A stretch of 64,000 nucleotides of DNA from QAMH01 sp900556425 (GCA_902475535.1 CABRZR010000008.1:1-64000), one strand, 5' to 3'; positions 40,266 through 49,333 are shown, numbered from the stretch's first letter. Numbers and translations: made by a program. The notes: a model not told the origin generated them from the letters alone.

Positions 40266-41483
40266 GAAGGAGAGGTCCTCGATGCGGCGCATGGCTTCCT
40301 TGGTGGCCTCGGCATCGCCGAAGGCGGTGAAGCGGATGTAGCCCTCACCAGCCGGTCCGAAGCCCGCGCCTGGCGTGGTGATGACGCCGCAACGCTCGAG
40401 CAGGATATCGAAGAACTCCCACGAGCTGATGCCTCCAGGGGTGCGACACCACACATACGGGCTGTTCACAGCACCGTACACTTCGTATCCGCAGGCTTCG
40501 AGTGCGTTCTTGATGACGCGGGCGTTTTGCTGATAATAGGCAATCGTTTGCATGACCTGTTGCTTGCCCTCGGGCGTGTAGATGGCAGCCGCGCCTTTCT
40601 GGATGACGTAGCTCGCGCCGTTGAACTTGGTCGTCTGGCGGCGGTTCCACATGGCGTTGAGGCTCTGGCCATCGCGCTCGAGCGCCTTCGGCACCACGGT
40701 GTAGCCGCAGCGTGCGCCCGTGAAACCGGCTGTTTTGGAGAACGAGCGGAACTCGATGGCGCAGGTCTTGGCGCCCTCGACCTCGAAAATGGAGTGCGGC
40801 ACGCCTTCCTCGACGATGAAGCGCTCGTAGGCAGCATCGAAGAGGATGACGGAGTCATGCTCGTTGGCGTAATCGACCCAGGCCTTGAGTTGGTCGTAGC
40901 TGAGTACGGTGCCCGTGGGGTTATTGGGGGAGCACAGGTAGATGAGGTCGACCGGGGTTTCGGGCAGCGCTGGGCAGAAGTCGTTCTCCGCGGTCGTGGG
41001 CATGTAGACGATGTCGGTCCAGCCCTCCGTCGTCTCGTCATAGAAGCCTGCGCGGCCGGCCATAGCGTTGGTGTCGACGTAGACGGGGTAGACCGGGTCG
41101 CATACGGCAACGCGATTGTCGATGGCGAAGATGTCACCGATGTTGCCGCAGTCGCTCTTGGCACCGTCGGAGACGAAGACCTCGTCGACGGCAATGTCCA
41201 CGCCGCGGGCCGCGAAGTCGTGCTCGACGATGGCCTCGCGCAGGAAATCGTAGCCTTGTTCGGGGCCGTAGCCGTGGAAAGTGTCCACATGGGCGAGGTC
41301 GTCAACGGCGGCGTGCATGGCCTCGACAACGGCAGGAGCGAGCGGACGCGTCACGTCGCCGATGCCCATCTTGATGAGCTTGATGTCCGGATGGGCCGCG
41401 GAGAAGTCGGCCGTACGATGGGCAATCTCGCTGAAGAGGTAACTGCCGGGGAGTTTCTGATAGTTCTCGTTGACTGTGGCCAC
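40263..41483 (-). CDS. dapL: LL-diaminopimelate aminotransferase
   Basis: A 406-residue PLP enzyme that forms LL-DAP directly from tetrahydrodipicolinate for lysine and peptidoglycan synthesis. Features: YLFSEIAHR near 15, IKMGIGDVTRPL near 36, FVSDGAKSDCGNIGDIF near 103 (family: DGAKCDI), DPVYPVYVDTN near 128, CSPNNPTGT near 185 and the PLP lysine in SFSKTAGFTGARCGY near 245. GTG start with GAAAGGA upstream. Its TGA stop lies in a family A repeat. It diverges from the amidase lipoprotein gene. Confidence 0.95.
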   Translation of the reverse strand: MATVNENYQKLPGSYLFSEIAHRTADFSAAHPDIKLIKMGIGDVTRPLAPAVVEAMHAAVDDLAHVDTFHGYGPEQGYDFLREAIVEHDFAARGVDIAVDEVFVSDGAKSDCGNIGDIFAIDNRVAVCDPVYPVYVDTNAMAGRAGFYDETTEGWTDIVYMPTTAENDFCPALPETPVDLIYLCSPNNPTGTVLSYDQLKAWVDYANEHDSVILFDAAYERFIVEEGVPHSIFEVEGAKTCAIEFRSFSKTAGFTGARCGYTVVPKALERDGQSLNAMWNRRQTTKFNGASYVIQKGAAAIYTPEGKQQVMQTIAYYQQNARVIKNALEACGYEVYGAVNSPYVWCRTPGGISSWEFFDILLERCGVITTPGAGFGPAGEGYIRFTAFGDAEATKEAMRRIEDLSF

Positions 41484-41552
41484 AACGGGTCCTTTCGTGT
41501 GGGAGTAAATCGTAACCTGTAAGTGTACAACGAGAAGCGGCCGTGATTGTGG

Positions 41553-41558
41553 CAGAAT
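41553..41558 (+). promoter_or_regulatory. -10 box for a leaderless start
   Basis: CAGAAT ends 6 bases before the ATG at 41565; no Shine-Dalgarno is visible. Confidence 0.35.
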
Positions 41559-41564
41559 AGCGCC

Positions 41565-42293
41565 ATGAAAAAACGCATCGCATATATGGCCATCGCCGTG
41601 CTCGTGGGCGCTTGTGCGCTTGCGGGCTGCACGTCGGGAGCCGAGACGTCCACCGTGTCATCGGCAACGGGTACCGCACCGGCGATGACCGGCAACAAGG
41701 CGGCGCAGGCAGCCGACGTCGTCGAGGCGCAGCTCGAACGCCTGGATATCATGGAGGACATGCGCCCTGCGTTCGATCACGGCGAGAAGGGGCGGGAGTT
41801 TCAACGCTATGTCGTCTTGCATGACACCGAAAGCGAGGCCGATGCCGCGAGCATCGTCGAATACTGGGACCAGGCGGGCACGGGCGTGGCGGCGCACTTC
41901 ATCGTCAACCGAGACGGCAGCATCGTGCAGTGCGTGCCGCTTGACCGCATCGCGCATCATGCCGGCTTCGGCGATACCGGTCACAACGAGCTCTACGGCG
42001 TTATGGACGAGTCGCGCGACGATAAGGTGGGGACGGTCCCCATTGGTGGCGATATGGCCGATTACGGGATGAACTCGTATTCGGTTGGCATCGAGATGGC
42101 GCATGTGGGCGGACAGGATTACCCCGAGGCGCAGCTCGAGGCCGTGGATGCGCTCATCGCCTACATCGATGGCTACTATGGCTTCGAGAGCCGCATCATC
42201 GACCACAAGGGCTGGCGCACGGGCAATTCGGACACGAGCCCGGAGTTTGCGGCATATCTGGCCAACTACCAGGCTAAGGGTACGCATTTGTAG
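41565..42293 (+). CDS. N-acetylmuramoyl-L-alanine amidase lipoprotein
   Basis: A 242-residue exported lipoprotein. The signal (MKKRIAYMAIAVLVGACALAGC) ends in the lipobox LAGC, with Cys 22 as lipidation site. The catalytic domain is amidase_2 (PGRP-like): YVVLHDTES near 82-90 with the first zinc His, AAHFIVNRDGSIVQCV near 110, IAHHAGFG near 130 (second His) and DHKGWRTGNSDTSPEF near 212. It cleaves peptidoglycan stem peptides at the cell surface. It is convergent with the YgiQ gene, 17 bases between stops. Confidence 0.9.
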   Translation: MKKRIAYMAIAVLVGACALAGCTSGAETSTVSSATGTAPAMTGNKAAQAADVVEAQLERLDIMEDMRPAFDHGEKGREFQRYVVLHDTESEADAASIVEYWDQAGTGVAAHFIVNRDGSIVQCVPLDRIAHHAGFGDTGHNELYGVMDESRDDKVGTVPIGGDMADYGMNSYSVGIEMAHVGGQDYPEAQLEAVDALIAYIDGYYGFESRIIDHKGWRTGNSDTSPEFAAYLANYQAKGTHL

Positions 42294-42310
42294 GGTGGCC
42301 TTCGCTGGTC

Positions 42311-44101
42311 TCATTTGCGAATGAGGCATTTGGGCCCGGAGCCGATGAGGTCGCTGCGCCCGGCCTTGAGAAGCGCTTCTTTCACAAGCTTGCGATTCTT
42401 GGGGTTGCGGTACTGGATGAGCGCGCGTTGCATGGCCTTTTCGTGCGGCGTTTTTGCCACGTAGATAGGCTCCATCGTGCGCGGGTCAAGTCCCGTGTAG
42501 TACATGCAGGTCGAAATCGTCGAGGGCGTGGGATAGAAATCCTGGACCTGCTCGGGGTTGTAGCCCATGTCGCGCACGAATTCGGCAAGCTCGACGGCAT
42601 CGGCGAGCGTTGCACCGGGGTGCGATGACATAAGATAGGCAACCAGATACTGTTTGAGTCCGGCTTTCTTGGTTGCCCGCTTGAACGCGGCGGCGAAGCG
42701 CTTGAAAACGCTGATGGGCGGTTTGCCCATGGTCATGAGCACCGCATCCGATGCATGTTCGGGTGCGACGCGAAGCTGGCCGCTCACATGGTGCTCCACG
42801 AGCTCGCGCAGGAAGCTCGGGTCATCATCGAGCATCATGTAGTCGAAGCGCAACCCGCTGCGTATAAAGACCTTCTTGACATTGGGTAAGGCGCGAAGCT
42901 TGCGCAGCAGGGCGAGATAATCCTCATGCGTGACGCGCAGGTTCTTGCATGGCTTTGGTGACAGGCAGCGCTTGCCCACGCAGGCACCGGTTTTGAGTTG
43001 CTTGTCGCAGGCGGGTATGCGGAAGTTTGCCGTGGGGCCGCCGACGTCGTGAATGTAGCCCTTGAAGGCGGGGTCTTCGGTCATGAGTCGTGCCTCGTCG
43101 AGGATGGACTCATGGCTCCGGGCTTGGATAATGCGGCCTTGGTGGAAGTTGAGCGAGCAGAAGGAGCAATCGCCGAGACAGCCGCGATTGCTCGTGATCG
43201 AGAAGCGCACTTCGGCAAGGGCAGGGACGCCTGTCGTGTACGAGGGATGCACTTCACGGGCATAGGGCAGCGCGTAGATGGCATCCATCTCGGGCATGGA
43301 GAGCGGCTTTGACGGTGGGTTCTGCACGACGAAAACATTGTGCGGGTATTCCTCGGCAAGAATGTGCGCGGAGAAGGGATCGAGGTTTTCGTACTGCGTC
43401 GCGAAACTCGTTGCATATTTGCTCGGGTCCTGCTGCATCTCCTCGAAGCTTGGCAAAACGATGGCATCGTCGGGAAGGTGATCGAGCGAGCGCACTTTGT
43501 AGACGGTACCGTCAATGAAACTCAGGTCATGTACCGAGAGGCCGCTGGCCAGGGCATCTGCTATCTCGATAATGGACCGCTCGCCCATGCCGTACGAGAT
43601 GAGATCGGCCCCCGAATCGAGCAGGATGGAGCGCTTGAGGCTATCCGACCAGTAATCGTAATGCGCGAGACGACGCAGACTCGCCTCGATACCGCCGAGG
43701 ATGACGGGCGTCTTCTTATACGTGCGGCGAATGAGATTGCCGTAGACGACGCAGGCGCGATCGGGGCGCAGGCCAGCCGTGCCTCCAGGTGAGTATGCAT
43801 CCGAATGGCGACGCTTCTTGGCGACTGTGTAGTGGTTGACCATCGAGTCCATGTTGCCCGCCGAGACGAGGAAGCCCAGCCGCGGCTCACCCAGAATGGT
43901 AACGGAGGATGGATCGCGCCAATCGGGCTGGGCGATAACGCCGACGCGATAGCCGTGGGATTCGAGCAGACGGGTGATGATTGCGGCCCCGAAGGAAGGA
44001 TGGTCGACATAGGCGTCGCCGCTCACGTAGACGAAGTCAAGCTCATCCCAACCGCGCTCGCGCATATCGGCGCGGGTCATGGGTAAAAAGCCGCTTGTCA
44101 C
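42311..44101 (-). CDS. YgiQ-family radical SAM protein (UPF0313)
   Basis: A 596-residue radical SAM enzyme. The N-terminal region LPMTRADMRERGWDELDFVYVSGDAYVDHPSF (read as MRERGWDELDFVYVSGD) is specific to YgiQ. The cluster motif is SNRGCLGDCSFCSLNFHQGR near 310 (CxxxCxxC), and LRVAPEHASD near 450 is typical. The C-terminal part VQDFYPTPSTISTCMYYTGLDP is also conserved. The reaction is unknown. GTG at 44101 is the furthest start without overlap; the gene follows the coiled-coil gene by five bases, so they form an operon. Confidence 0.9.
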   Translation of the reverse strand: MTSGFLPMTRADMRERGWDELDFVYVSGDAYVDHPSFGAAIITRLLESHGYRVGVIAQPDWRDPSSVTILGEPRLGFLVSAGNMDSMVNHYTVAKKRRHSDAYSPGGTAGLRPDRACVVYGNLIRRTYKKTPVILGGIEASLRRLAHYDYWSDSLKRSILLDSGADLISYGMGERSIIEIADALASGLSVHDLSFIDGTVYKVRSLDHLPDDAIVLPSFEEMQQDPSKYATSFATQYENLDPFSAHILAEEYPHNVFVVQNPPSKPLSMPEMDAIYALPYAREVHPSYTTGVPALAEVRFSITSNRGCLGDCSFCSLNFHQGRIIQARSHESILDEARLMTEDPAFKGYIHDVGGPTANFRIPACDKQLKTGACVGKRCLSPKPCKNLRVTHEDYLALLRKLRALPNVKKVFIRSGLRFDYMMLDDDPSFLRELVEHHVSGQLRVAPEHASDAVLMTMGKPPISVFKRFAAAFKRATKKAGLKQYLVAYLMSSHPGATLADAVELAEFVRDMGYNPEQVQDFYPTPSTISTCMYYTGLDPRTMEPIYVAKTPHEKAMQRALIQYRNPKNRKLVKEALLKAGRSDLIGSGPKCLIRK

Positions 44102-44106
44102 GGTGG

Positions 44107-44919
44107 CTACTCTTCGTCTTCGGGAAGCTCGAAGGCGATGAAGTCGATGAAATCGTACTGCTCGTAGCGCTTGTTGATCGCCTTGATCGCGTCGGCGCGC
44201 GTTGCGAGCTTGTCGAGTATCTCGCGGCGACGGCGAAACGCCAGGCGACCGAGCGTGCCGTATTCCTCGCGCAGCGCGTCGTATTCCTTGACGTAGGACA
44301 TGACGTCGTCCTGGTACTCGGCGATGATTTCGTCGTTCGTCTCCTCCTGATCGCCCGCCTTGGCGTCCTGAGCGGCTGCCATGAGCTCCGCATGCTGGCG
44401 CGTGAGGTAGTTGATATCGGTGAGGCGCTGGCGCAGCTCGGTCTCGAACTTGTCGAGCTGAGCGGCCTTGGAGCGCGTGAAGGGCGTCATTGTGCTCGTG
44501 AAGCGTGCCCAGAACGACTCCATGAGCTGCTGGAGGGCAGTGACCTTCTTCACGAAGTCCTTGCCGAGCAGGCCGACTTCACGGCGGATGTTCTCGTGTT
44601 TGACCTGGTCGAAGACCTGGAGCGCCGTGAGCTCGCCGGCAAATTGGCGGCCAAGCAGCTCCTCGCGCTCGGTGACGTGCTCGGGGTCATACGTACCCGA
44701 ACCTTCGGGCGCGTAGGGCTTGTTTCCGATGACGGAGATCTCGTCACCGACCTCCTTGACGAGGTCAAGGAACTCGAGGATGCGTACGACGGTATCGTCC
44801 ACGCTCTCCTTGCGGCGACGGAGGGACTCGGGCAGCGACTTGTAGGCGTAGCGCTCGGCGGCCGTCATCTCGGGCCGGGGCGGGACGTACTTTCCACCTT
44901 TCCGCTGCTCTGCGGGCAT
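44107..44919 (-). CDS. Hypothetical coiled-coil protein, operonic with YgiQ homologue
   Basis: A 270-residue cytosolic protein that appears almost wholly helical: charged heptads from about residue 90 to 255 (for example KAAQLDKFETELRQRLTD and EYDALREEYGTLGRLAFRRRREILDKL in pieces) suggest a long coiled coil. The N-terminus has KGGKYVPPRPEMTAAERYAYKSLP. No catalytic motif is seen and I do not recognise the family. AAGGAG precedes the ATG at 44919. It ends five bases before the YgiQ-type gene. Confidence 0.75.
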   Translation of the reverse strand: MPAEQRKGGKYVPPRPEMTAAERYAYKSLPESLRRRKESVDDTVVRILEFLDLVKEVGDEISVIGNKPYAPEGSGTYDPEHVTEREELLGRQFAGELTALQVFDQVKHENIRREVGLLGKDFVKKVTALQQLMESFWARFTSTMTPFTRSKAAQLDKFETELRQRLTDINYLTRQHAELMAAAQDAKAGDQEETNDEIIAEYQDDVMSYVKEYDALREEYGTLGRLAFRRRREILDKLATRADAIKAINKRYEQYDFIDFIAFELPEDEE

Positions 44920-44994
44920 CTCATCTCCTTTGCACATAGGTTCAGTCTATTCTACGCCCCAAAATGGTCGTCGGTAAATGGGGTTTCGGACAAA

Positions 44995-45077
44995 CGTGCC
45001 TGGCACGCTGTCTCAAAAATGAGTCAATTGACGGGATATGGCAGGCTTATGAGTCAGTGTGCCTGGCACGCTGACTC
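44995..45077. repeat. Family A repeats (GTGCCTGGCACG type)
   Basis: CGTGCCTGGCACGCTGTCTC (about 44995-45014) and TGAGTCAGTGTGCCTGGCAC... to GACTC (45050-45077) are two related units in one direction. The second has changed arms (TGAGTCA/TGACTC) and encodes the C-terminus of the PAP2 protein. Confidence 0.8.
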
Positions 45078-45595
45078 TTGTTCGAGGCGATGCGGTTGCT
45101 GAAATAGACGCCGAGTAGACCCGCGAGAGTACCGATGATCGCGCCGGCAAGCACGTCGGTGGGGAAGTGCACGAAGAGGTAGAGACGCGAGAACGCGATG
45201 GCAACGGCCATGACCCAGGCGGCAATCTTCCAACCACGGGCGACGGGCGCGCGCGTGATCACGGTGGCGGCGAGGAACGAGGAGAGCGCGTGGCCCGAGG
45301 GAAACGAGAAGCTGGCCGGAGCCGCGATGAGGAGCATATAGCTGGAATCGACGATGAAGGGGCGGGGACGGGCGACGAGGTTCTTGGCGCCAAACTCGCA
45401 GATGGCCCAGGTGATGGCAAGGGTCACGAGTAACGTGACGCCCCAACGGCGTGTCTTGGGAAAGATAAGCAACAAGATGCCTGCTATGATCCAAATCAGG
45501 CCGTGATCGCCACACGCGGTGACGACGGGCATGAGCGCATCGAGAAACGGGCAGCCGAGCAAGTCCTGGATACCGTAGAGTATGGCGAAGTCCAT
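45047..45595 (-). CDS. PAP2-family membrane phosphatase
   Basis: A 182-residue integral membrane phosphatase, probably recycling undecaprenyl or other lipid phosphates. Motifs: KNLVARPRPF near 72-81 (KxxxxxxRP), SFPSGHALSS near 96-105 (PSGH), and SRLYLFVHFPTDVLAG near 135-150 (SRxxxxxHxxxD). Five or six hydrophobic segments are visible. GAAAGGA supports the ATG at 45595. The last nine residues (SQRARHTDS-type) are translated from a family A repeat, so the native C-terminus was replaced or extended. Confidence 0.92.
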   Translation of the reverse strand: MDFAILYGIQDLLGCPFLDALMPVVTACGDHGLIWIIAGILLLIFPKTRRWGVTLLVTLAITWAICEFGAKNLVARPRPFIVDSSYMLLIAAPASFSFPSGHALSSFLAATVITRAPVARGWKIAAWVMAVAIAFSRLYLFVHFPTDVLAGAIIGTLAGLLGVYFSNRIASNKSQRARHTDS

Positions 45596-45742
45596 GCGGG
45601 TCCTTTCGGGATGATTGCTGGCATTGTGCCATATGGACACGGTGATTGAAACGGCATGGTGCGCATTCCGAAAGGACACGCGATGGGGGAGAGGGGGAGT
45701 GGTAGTATGTGCGGCATCTATCGTCGCAGACTAGGAGCGCCC

Positions 45743-46588
45743 ATGTACATCTCCGATTCGTACCTCGAAGAACTCATCAGCGAGGATGTCCCGAGTGTCG
45801 ACTTGACCACGCACGTGCTGGGCATCGGCGGGCGTCACGGCTGCATAGAATACTTCACGCGTGATGCTGGCGTGCTGTGCGGTACCGAGGAAGCCGAGCG
45901 CATCTATCACATGCTGGGTGTCGAGCGTGTCGAAATCCAGCCTTCGGGCACCCAACTTGCGCCCGGCGACGTCTTCATGCGCGTCTGGGGGCGAGCGGAA
46001 GTCCTGCACATGGGTTGGAAGTGCTGCCTTAACATCTTCGAGTACTACAGCGCGCTGGCGACCAAGACGCGTGCCATGGTCGATGCGGTGCATGCGGAGA
46101 ACCCCCGTTGCGAGGTGCTGACGACGCGCAAACGCATGTCGGGTACCAAACCGCTCGATACGAAGGCAACGCTTGTGGGCGGCTCCTTCCCGCATCGCCT
46201 GGGACTTTCCGAGACCGTGCTCATATTTGCGCAGCATATTGCGTTTTATGAAGGTGGCGTTGATGCCCTCATCGCCGACATTCCCGAGCTTAAGGCACAC
46301 TGTTGCGAGAAGAAGTTCTTTGTCGAGGCCGATGCCTCCGATGCGGTGCGCTTTGTCGAGGCGGGTGTTGACGGCATCCAGCTCGACAAGGTTCCCGTAG
46401 ACGAACTCGCGCAGCTCGTGAGCACTCTCAAGGGCATCAATCCCCAGGTCACGGTTGTCGCAGCTGGCGGTGTCAACATGGAAAACGCCCGCGCGTACGC
46501 GGCGAGCGGCGTCGATGGCATTGCGACAACCTGCCTGCACTTCGCCAAGCCGCTTGATATGAGCGCCCGCATGGTGGCGGATGTCTGA
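45743..46588 (+). CDS. modD: ModD-type pyrophosphorylase
   Basis: A 281-residue homologue of nicotinate-nucleotide pyrophosphorylase (NadC) in the ModD branch, which is associated with molybdenum transport and Mo-enzyme loci. It starts MYISDSYLEELISEDVPSVDLTT (seen in part), then TTRKRMSGTKPLDTKATLVGG near 135, PHRLGLSETVLIFAQH near 155 and VVAAGGVNMENA near 250. The exact reaction of ModD is unproven. AGGAG lies five bases before the ATG at 45743. It overlaps the next gene by eight bases. Mo metabolism is also represented by moaE and the oxidoreductase. Confidence 0.85.
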   Translation: MYISDSYLEELISEDVPSVDLTTHVLGIGGRHGCIEYFTRDAGVLCGTEEAERIYHMLGVERVEIQPSGTQLAPGDVFMRVWGRAEVLHMGWKCCLNIFEYYSALATKTRAMVDAVHAENPRCEVLTTRKRMSGTKPLDTKATLVGGSFPHRLGLSETVLIFAQHIAFYEGGVDALIADIPELKAHCCEKKFFVEADASDAVRFVEAGVDGIQLDKVPVDELAQLVSTLKGINPQVTVVAAGGVNMENARAYAASGVDGIATTCLHFAKPLDMSARMVADV

Positions 46589-47114
46589 CATGTCGATGGA
46601 TGCCGCGGTTTCCGAGAGGGCGCACGAGGCGCTCGAGCGCCTGCTTGCCGCGCATGAGGCGTACTTTGACGTCGAACGCGACTATTCGTTTGCGGGACGC
46701 GATTTTGCGGGGTATGCCGAGCTGCATTCGAGCGCGTCGCAATACGTGCTGGTAAAACGCGCCAAGCTCTGGGAGACCACTTCCCATGAGTATCTGTTCT
46801 TCAAGCTTGCGCCTCATTTGGATACCGCAACGTTCGATGAGCTCGTGACGTTCATGAAAGAGGAGGCCATTGCCAAAGTCTCGCTTGGGCCTGATCACAT
46901 GAACTCGTTTCTCTCGCTCGTCATCATCGCCGATTCCATGGATGCGGACCTTGCACGGCATGTGCGAAGGACGCATTTTCGAAAGAGCTTCATGCTTGGC
47001 CTCAAGGGTTGGGCTGACCTGCGTGCATGCGTTGTCTGCTTGGACGAGAATACGGTATATGCCAACGCGATGGGAGCCGATATGGTGCCCACGCTCGAGG
47101 CGAACGCATTCTAG
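46581..47114 (+). CDS. Hypothetical protein coupled to modD
   Basis: A 177-residue soluble alpha/beta protein of unknown function. It begins inside the end of modD (ATG 46581, overlap 8 bases), so it is co-translated. AHEAYFDVERDYSFAGRDFAGYAELHSS and RAKLWETTSHEYLFFK (partial quotes) look like a small sensor or restriction-like fold. HVRRTHFRKSFMLGLKGWADLRACVVCLD could be a core sheet. The coupling suggests a link to molybdenum or NadC-like chemistry. Confidence 0.72.
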   Translation: MSDMSMDAAVSERAHEALERLLAAHEAYFDVERDYSFAGRDFAGYAELHSSASQYVLVKRAKLWETTSHEYLFFKLAPHLDTATFDELVTFMKEEAIAKVSLGPDHMNSFLSLVIIADSMDADLARHVRRTHFRKSFMLGLKGWADLRACVVCLDENTVYANAMGADMVPTLEANAF

Positions 47115-47233
47115 GCGTATCCCCCGCTTCCATTGGTTCTCATAAGAATTAGCAGTGGTTAAATTTTTTCTTCCATCTGCTGCCAAAAGTACTAAAATCC
47201 CTGCATTATCGAATGGACGAGAGGTGAGTTTCG

Positions 47234-49084
47234 ATGAATGCAATGCTGATTCTGCTGGTCTCCATAGTGGTCCTGGTTTTGGGCTACATCTTCTATGGCG
47301 GGTGGCTCGCCAAGCAATGGGGTGTCAAGGCCGAACGTGTCACGCCTGCTCACGAGTTTGAGGATGGCCGTGACTACGTTCCCGCGCCGCCGTACGTCGT
47401 GCTCGGCCACCATTTCTCGTCGATTGCCGGCGCCGGTCCCATCAACGGTCCCATCCAGGCTGCCATCTTTGGCTGGGTGCCCGTACTGCTGTGGGTGCTC
47501 ATCGGCGGCATCTTCATTGGCGCCATGCATGATTTTGGCGCGCTGTTTGCATCGCTCAGGCACAAGGGCCAGACGCTTGCGACCGTCATCCAGGAAAACG
47601 TCGACGGCATGGCCAAGAAGCTCTTCTGCATCTTCGCATACCTCACGCTCATCCTCGTGGTCGCGGCTTTCGCATCTATCGTTGCCAGCACGTTTGCCGT
47701 CACTCCGGTCCCGGCCGATGCCGCCAAGGCGGCTACCGTCGAGATGACGAACCTCGCCAATACGCGCACCGCCATGATTTCGATGCTGTTCATCGTCGTC
47801 GCGGTCATCTTTGGCCTGGCCACGCGCGGGCGCAAAATTCCCACGGCCATAAACGTTGTCTCGGCGCTTATCATCATCGTCCTCGTCGTTGCGTTGGGCT
47901 TTCTCTTCCCGGTTATCGCGCTCGATAACACCACGTGGATGATCATCATCGGCGTCTACATCCTGCTTGCCTCGGTCGCACCCGTCTGGATTTTGCTGCA
48001 GCCGCGCGATTACCTTTCGAGCTACCTGCTCTATGGCATGATCGTGCTTGCGCTCATCGGCATCGTGGGGTCGGGCATCATGGGAGGCTCGACCGACCTG
48101 TCGATTCCCGCGTTCACCGGCTTCACCGCCACTGCCGGCACCTCGAAGGTCGCGACGAGCGGCTTCCTCTTTCCCGCGCTGTTCATCACCATCGCCTGTG
48201 GTGCCATTTCGGGCTTCCATAGTCTCGTGGCCTCGGGTACGACTTCCAAGCAGCTTGATCGCGAGAGCGAAGCGCAACCCATTGCGTACGGTGGCATGCT
48301 GCTCGAGTGCCTGGTCGCCGTCATTTCGCTATGCGCCGTGGCGTTTGTGTTCTCGGGCTACATGGATGGCACCTATACCTCGCCCACGCAGGTCTTTGCC
48401 GCGGGCCTTTCGCAAATGCTTGGCATGATTCCGGGGCTTGCCGGTGCCACCGACATCGCATACGCGCTGCTCATCCTTGCCGTTTCGGTGTTTTGCCTGA
48501 CCTCGCTTGACACGGCGACTCGCCTGGCGCGCTATATGTTCCAGGAGCTCTTCACGCCGCAAGGCGTCGAAATCAAGGACCTGACCGGATGGCGTCGCGT
48601 CGTGACCAATCCCTGGTTCGCGACGATCGTCACCGTCGTCCTGGGCGTGTGGCTCGGCATGACGGGCTATCAGCTCGTATGGCCGCTGTTCGGCGCCGCA
48701 AATCAGCTTCTCGCCGCCCTGGGCCTGCTCGCCGTGTGCGCATGGCTCGGCAATGCGGGACGCAACAACAAGATGTTCTACGTGCCCATGGCGTTCATGC
48801 TCGTCGTGACGCTGACGTCCCTCGTCATGACGCTGTACGCCAAATGCATGGCGCTTGCCGGTGGCGCATTGGATGCGGCGACCATTCTGCAGCTCCTCAT
48901 TGCGCTGCTGCTCATCATCTTGGCCATCATCCTGGCCGTGAAGGGACTCAGGACGATCTTCGGCGCTCGCAAGGGCGGATCGGGGACGTCGGGTGGCGAC
49001 TCAGCGAATGCGGACGTGAAGGCGAATCCGGCTGACGAGCCTTTCGAGCATGCTGACCTGGGGTTTGATGATTTGAACATATAG
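47234..49084 (+). CDS. cstA: Carbon starvation protein A (peptide/pyruvate transporter)
   Basis: A 616-residue inner-membrane transporter. CstA members import peptides or pyruvate during carbon limitation. Signatures: the N-terminal motif YVVLGHHFSSIAGAGPINGP near 55-74, GAMHDFGALFASLRHKGQT near 96, WILLQPRDYLSSYLLY near 255, and SGFHSLVASGTTSKQL near 325. About 16 hydrophobic segments are present. The soluble C-terminal tail (about 575-616) is Gly/Asp-rich. GAGGTGAG precedes the ATG. The next gene is a MarR regulator, possibly its controller. Confidence 0.93.
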   Translation: MNAMLILLVSIVVLVLGYIFYGGWLAKQWGVKAERVTPAHEFEDGRDYVPAPPYVVLGHHFSSIAGAGPINGPIQAAIFGWVPVLLWVLIGGIFIGAMHDFGALFASLRHKGQTLATVIQENVDGMAKKLFCIFAYLTLILVVAAFASIVASTFAVTPVPADAAKAATVEMTNLANTRTAMISMLFIVVAVIFGLATRGRKIPTAINVVSALIIIVLVVALGFLFPVIALDNTTWMIIIGVYILLASVAPVWILLQPRDYLSSYLLYGMIVLALIGIVGSGIMGGSTDLSIPAFTGFTATAGTSKVATSGFLFPALFITIACGAISGFHSLVASGTTSKQLDRESEAQPIAYGGMLLECLVAVISLCAVAFVFSGYMDGTYTSPTQVFAAGLSQMLGMIPGLAGATDIAYALLILAVSVFCLTSLDTATRLARYMFQELFTPQGVEIKDLTGWRRVVTNPWFATIVTVVLGVWLGMTGYQLVWPLFGAANQLLAALGLLAVCAWLGNAGRNNKMFYVPMAFMLVVTLTSLVMTLYAKCMALAGGALDAATILQLLIALLLIILAIILAVKGLRTIFGARKGGSGTSGGDSANADVKANPADEPFEHADLGFDDLNI

Positions 49085-49094
49085 ATGGGAGCGG

Positions 49095-49194
49095 GAGATT
49101 TCTCGACTGCGCTCACTGCGTTCGCTCCGCTCGAAATGACAGGAGTGGGAGCGAGAGATTTCTCGACTGCGCTCGCTCCGCTCGAAATGACAGG
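49095..49194. repeat. Family B repeats after cstA
   Basis: Two tandem copies of GAGATTTCTCGACTGCGCTC...GCTCGAAATGACAGGA[AG]TGGGAGCG, each about 53 bases. Confidence 0.88.
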
Positions 49195-49207
49195 AATGGG
49201 AGCGGAA

Positions 49208-49238
49208 GTGGGACAAATGACCTGTCCATTTGTCCCAC
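49208..49238. repeat. Family A single unit (GTGGGACAAATG)
   Basis: GTGGGACAAATG and CATTTGTCCCAC are perfect 12-base arms around ACCTGTC. It is the same unit as the in-gene palindrome at 33484. It adjoins the family B tandem. Confidence 0.9.
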
Positions 49239-49333
49239 TAGGGGAATCGTGATAGAATAACCGCAATAAGTTGCACAAGATGTGTTAGGGGCCTGATTCC
49301 CTGGCACGGAACTTATCCAGGAGGACGATTATC

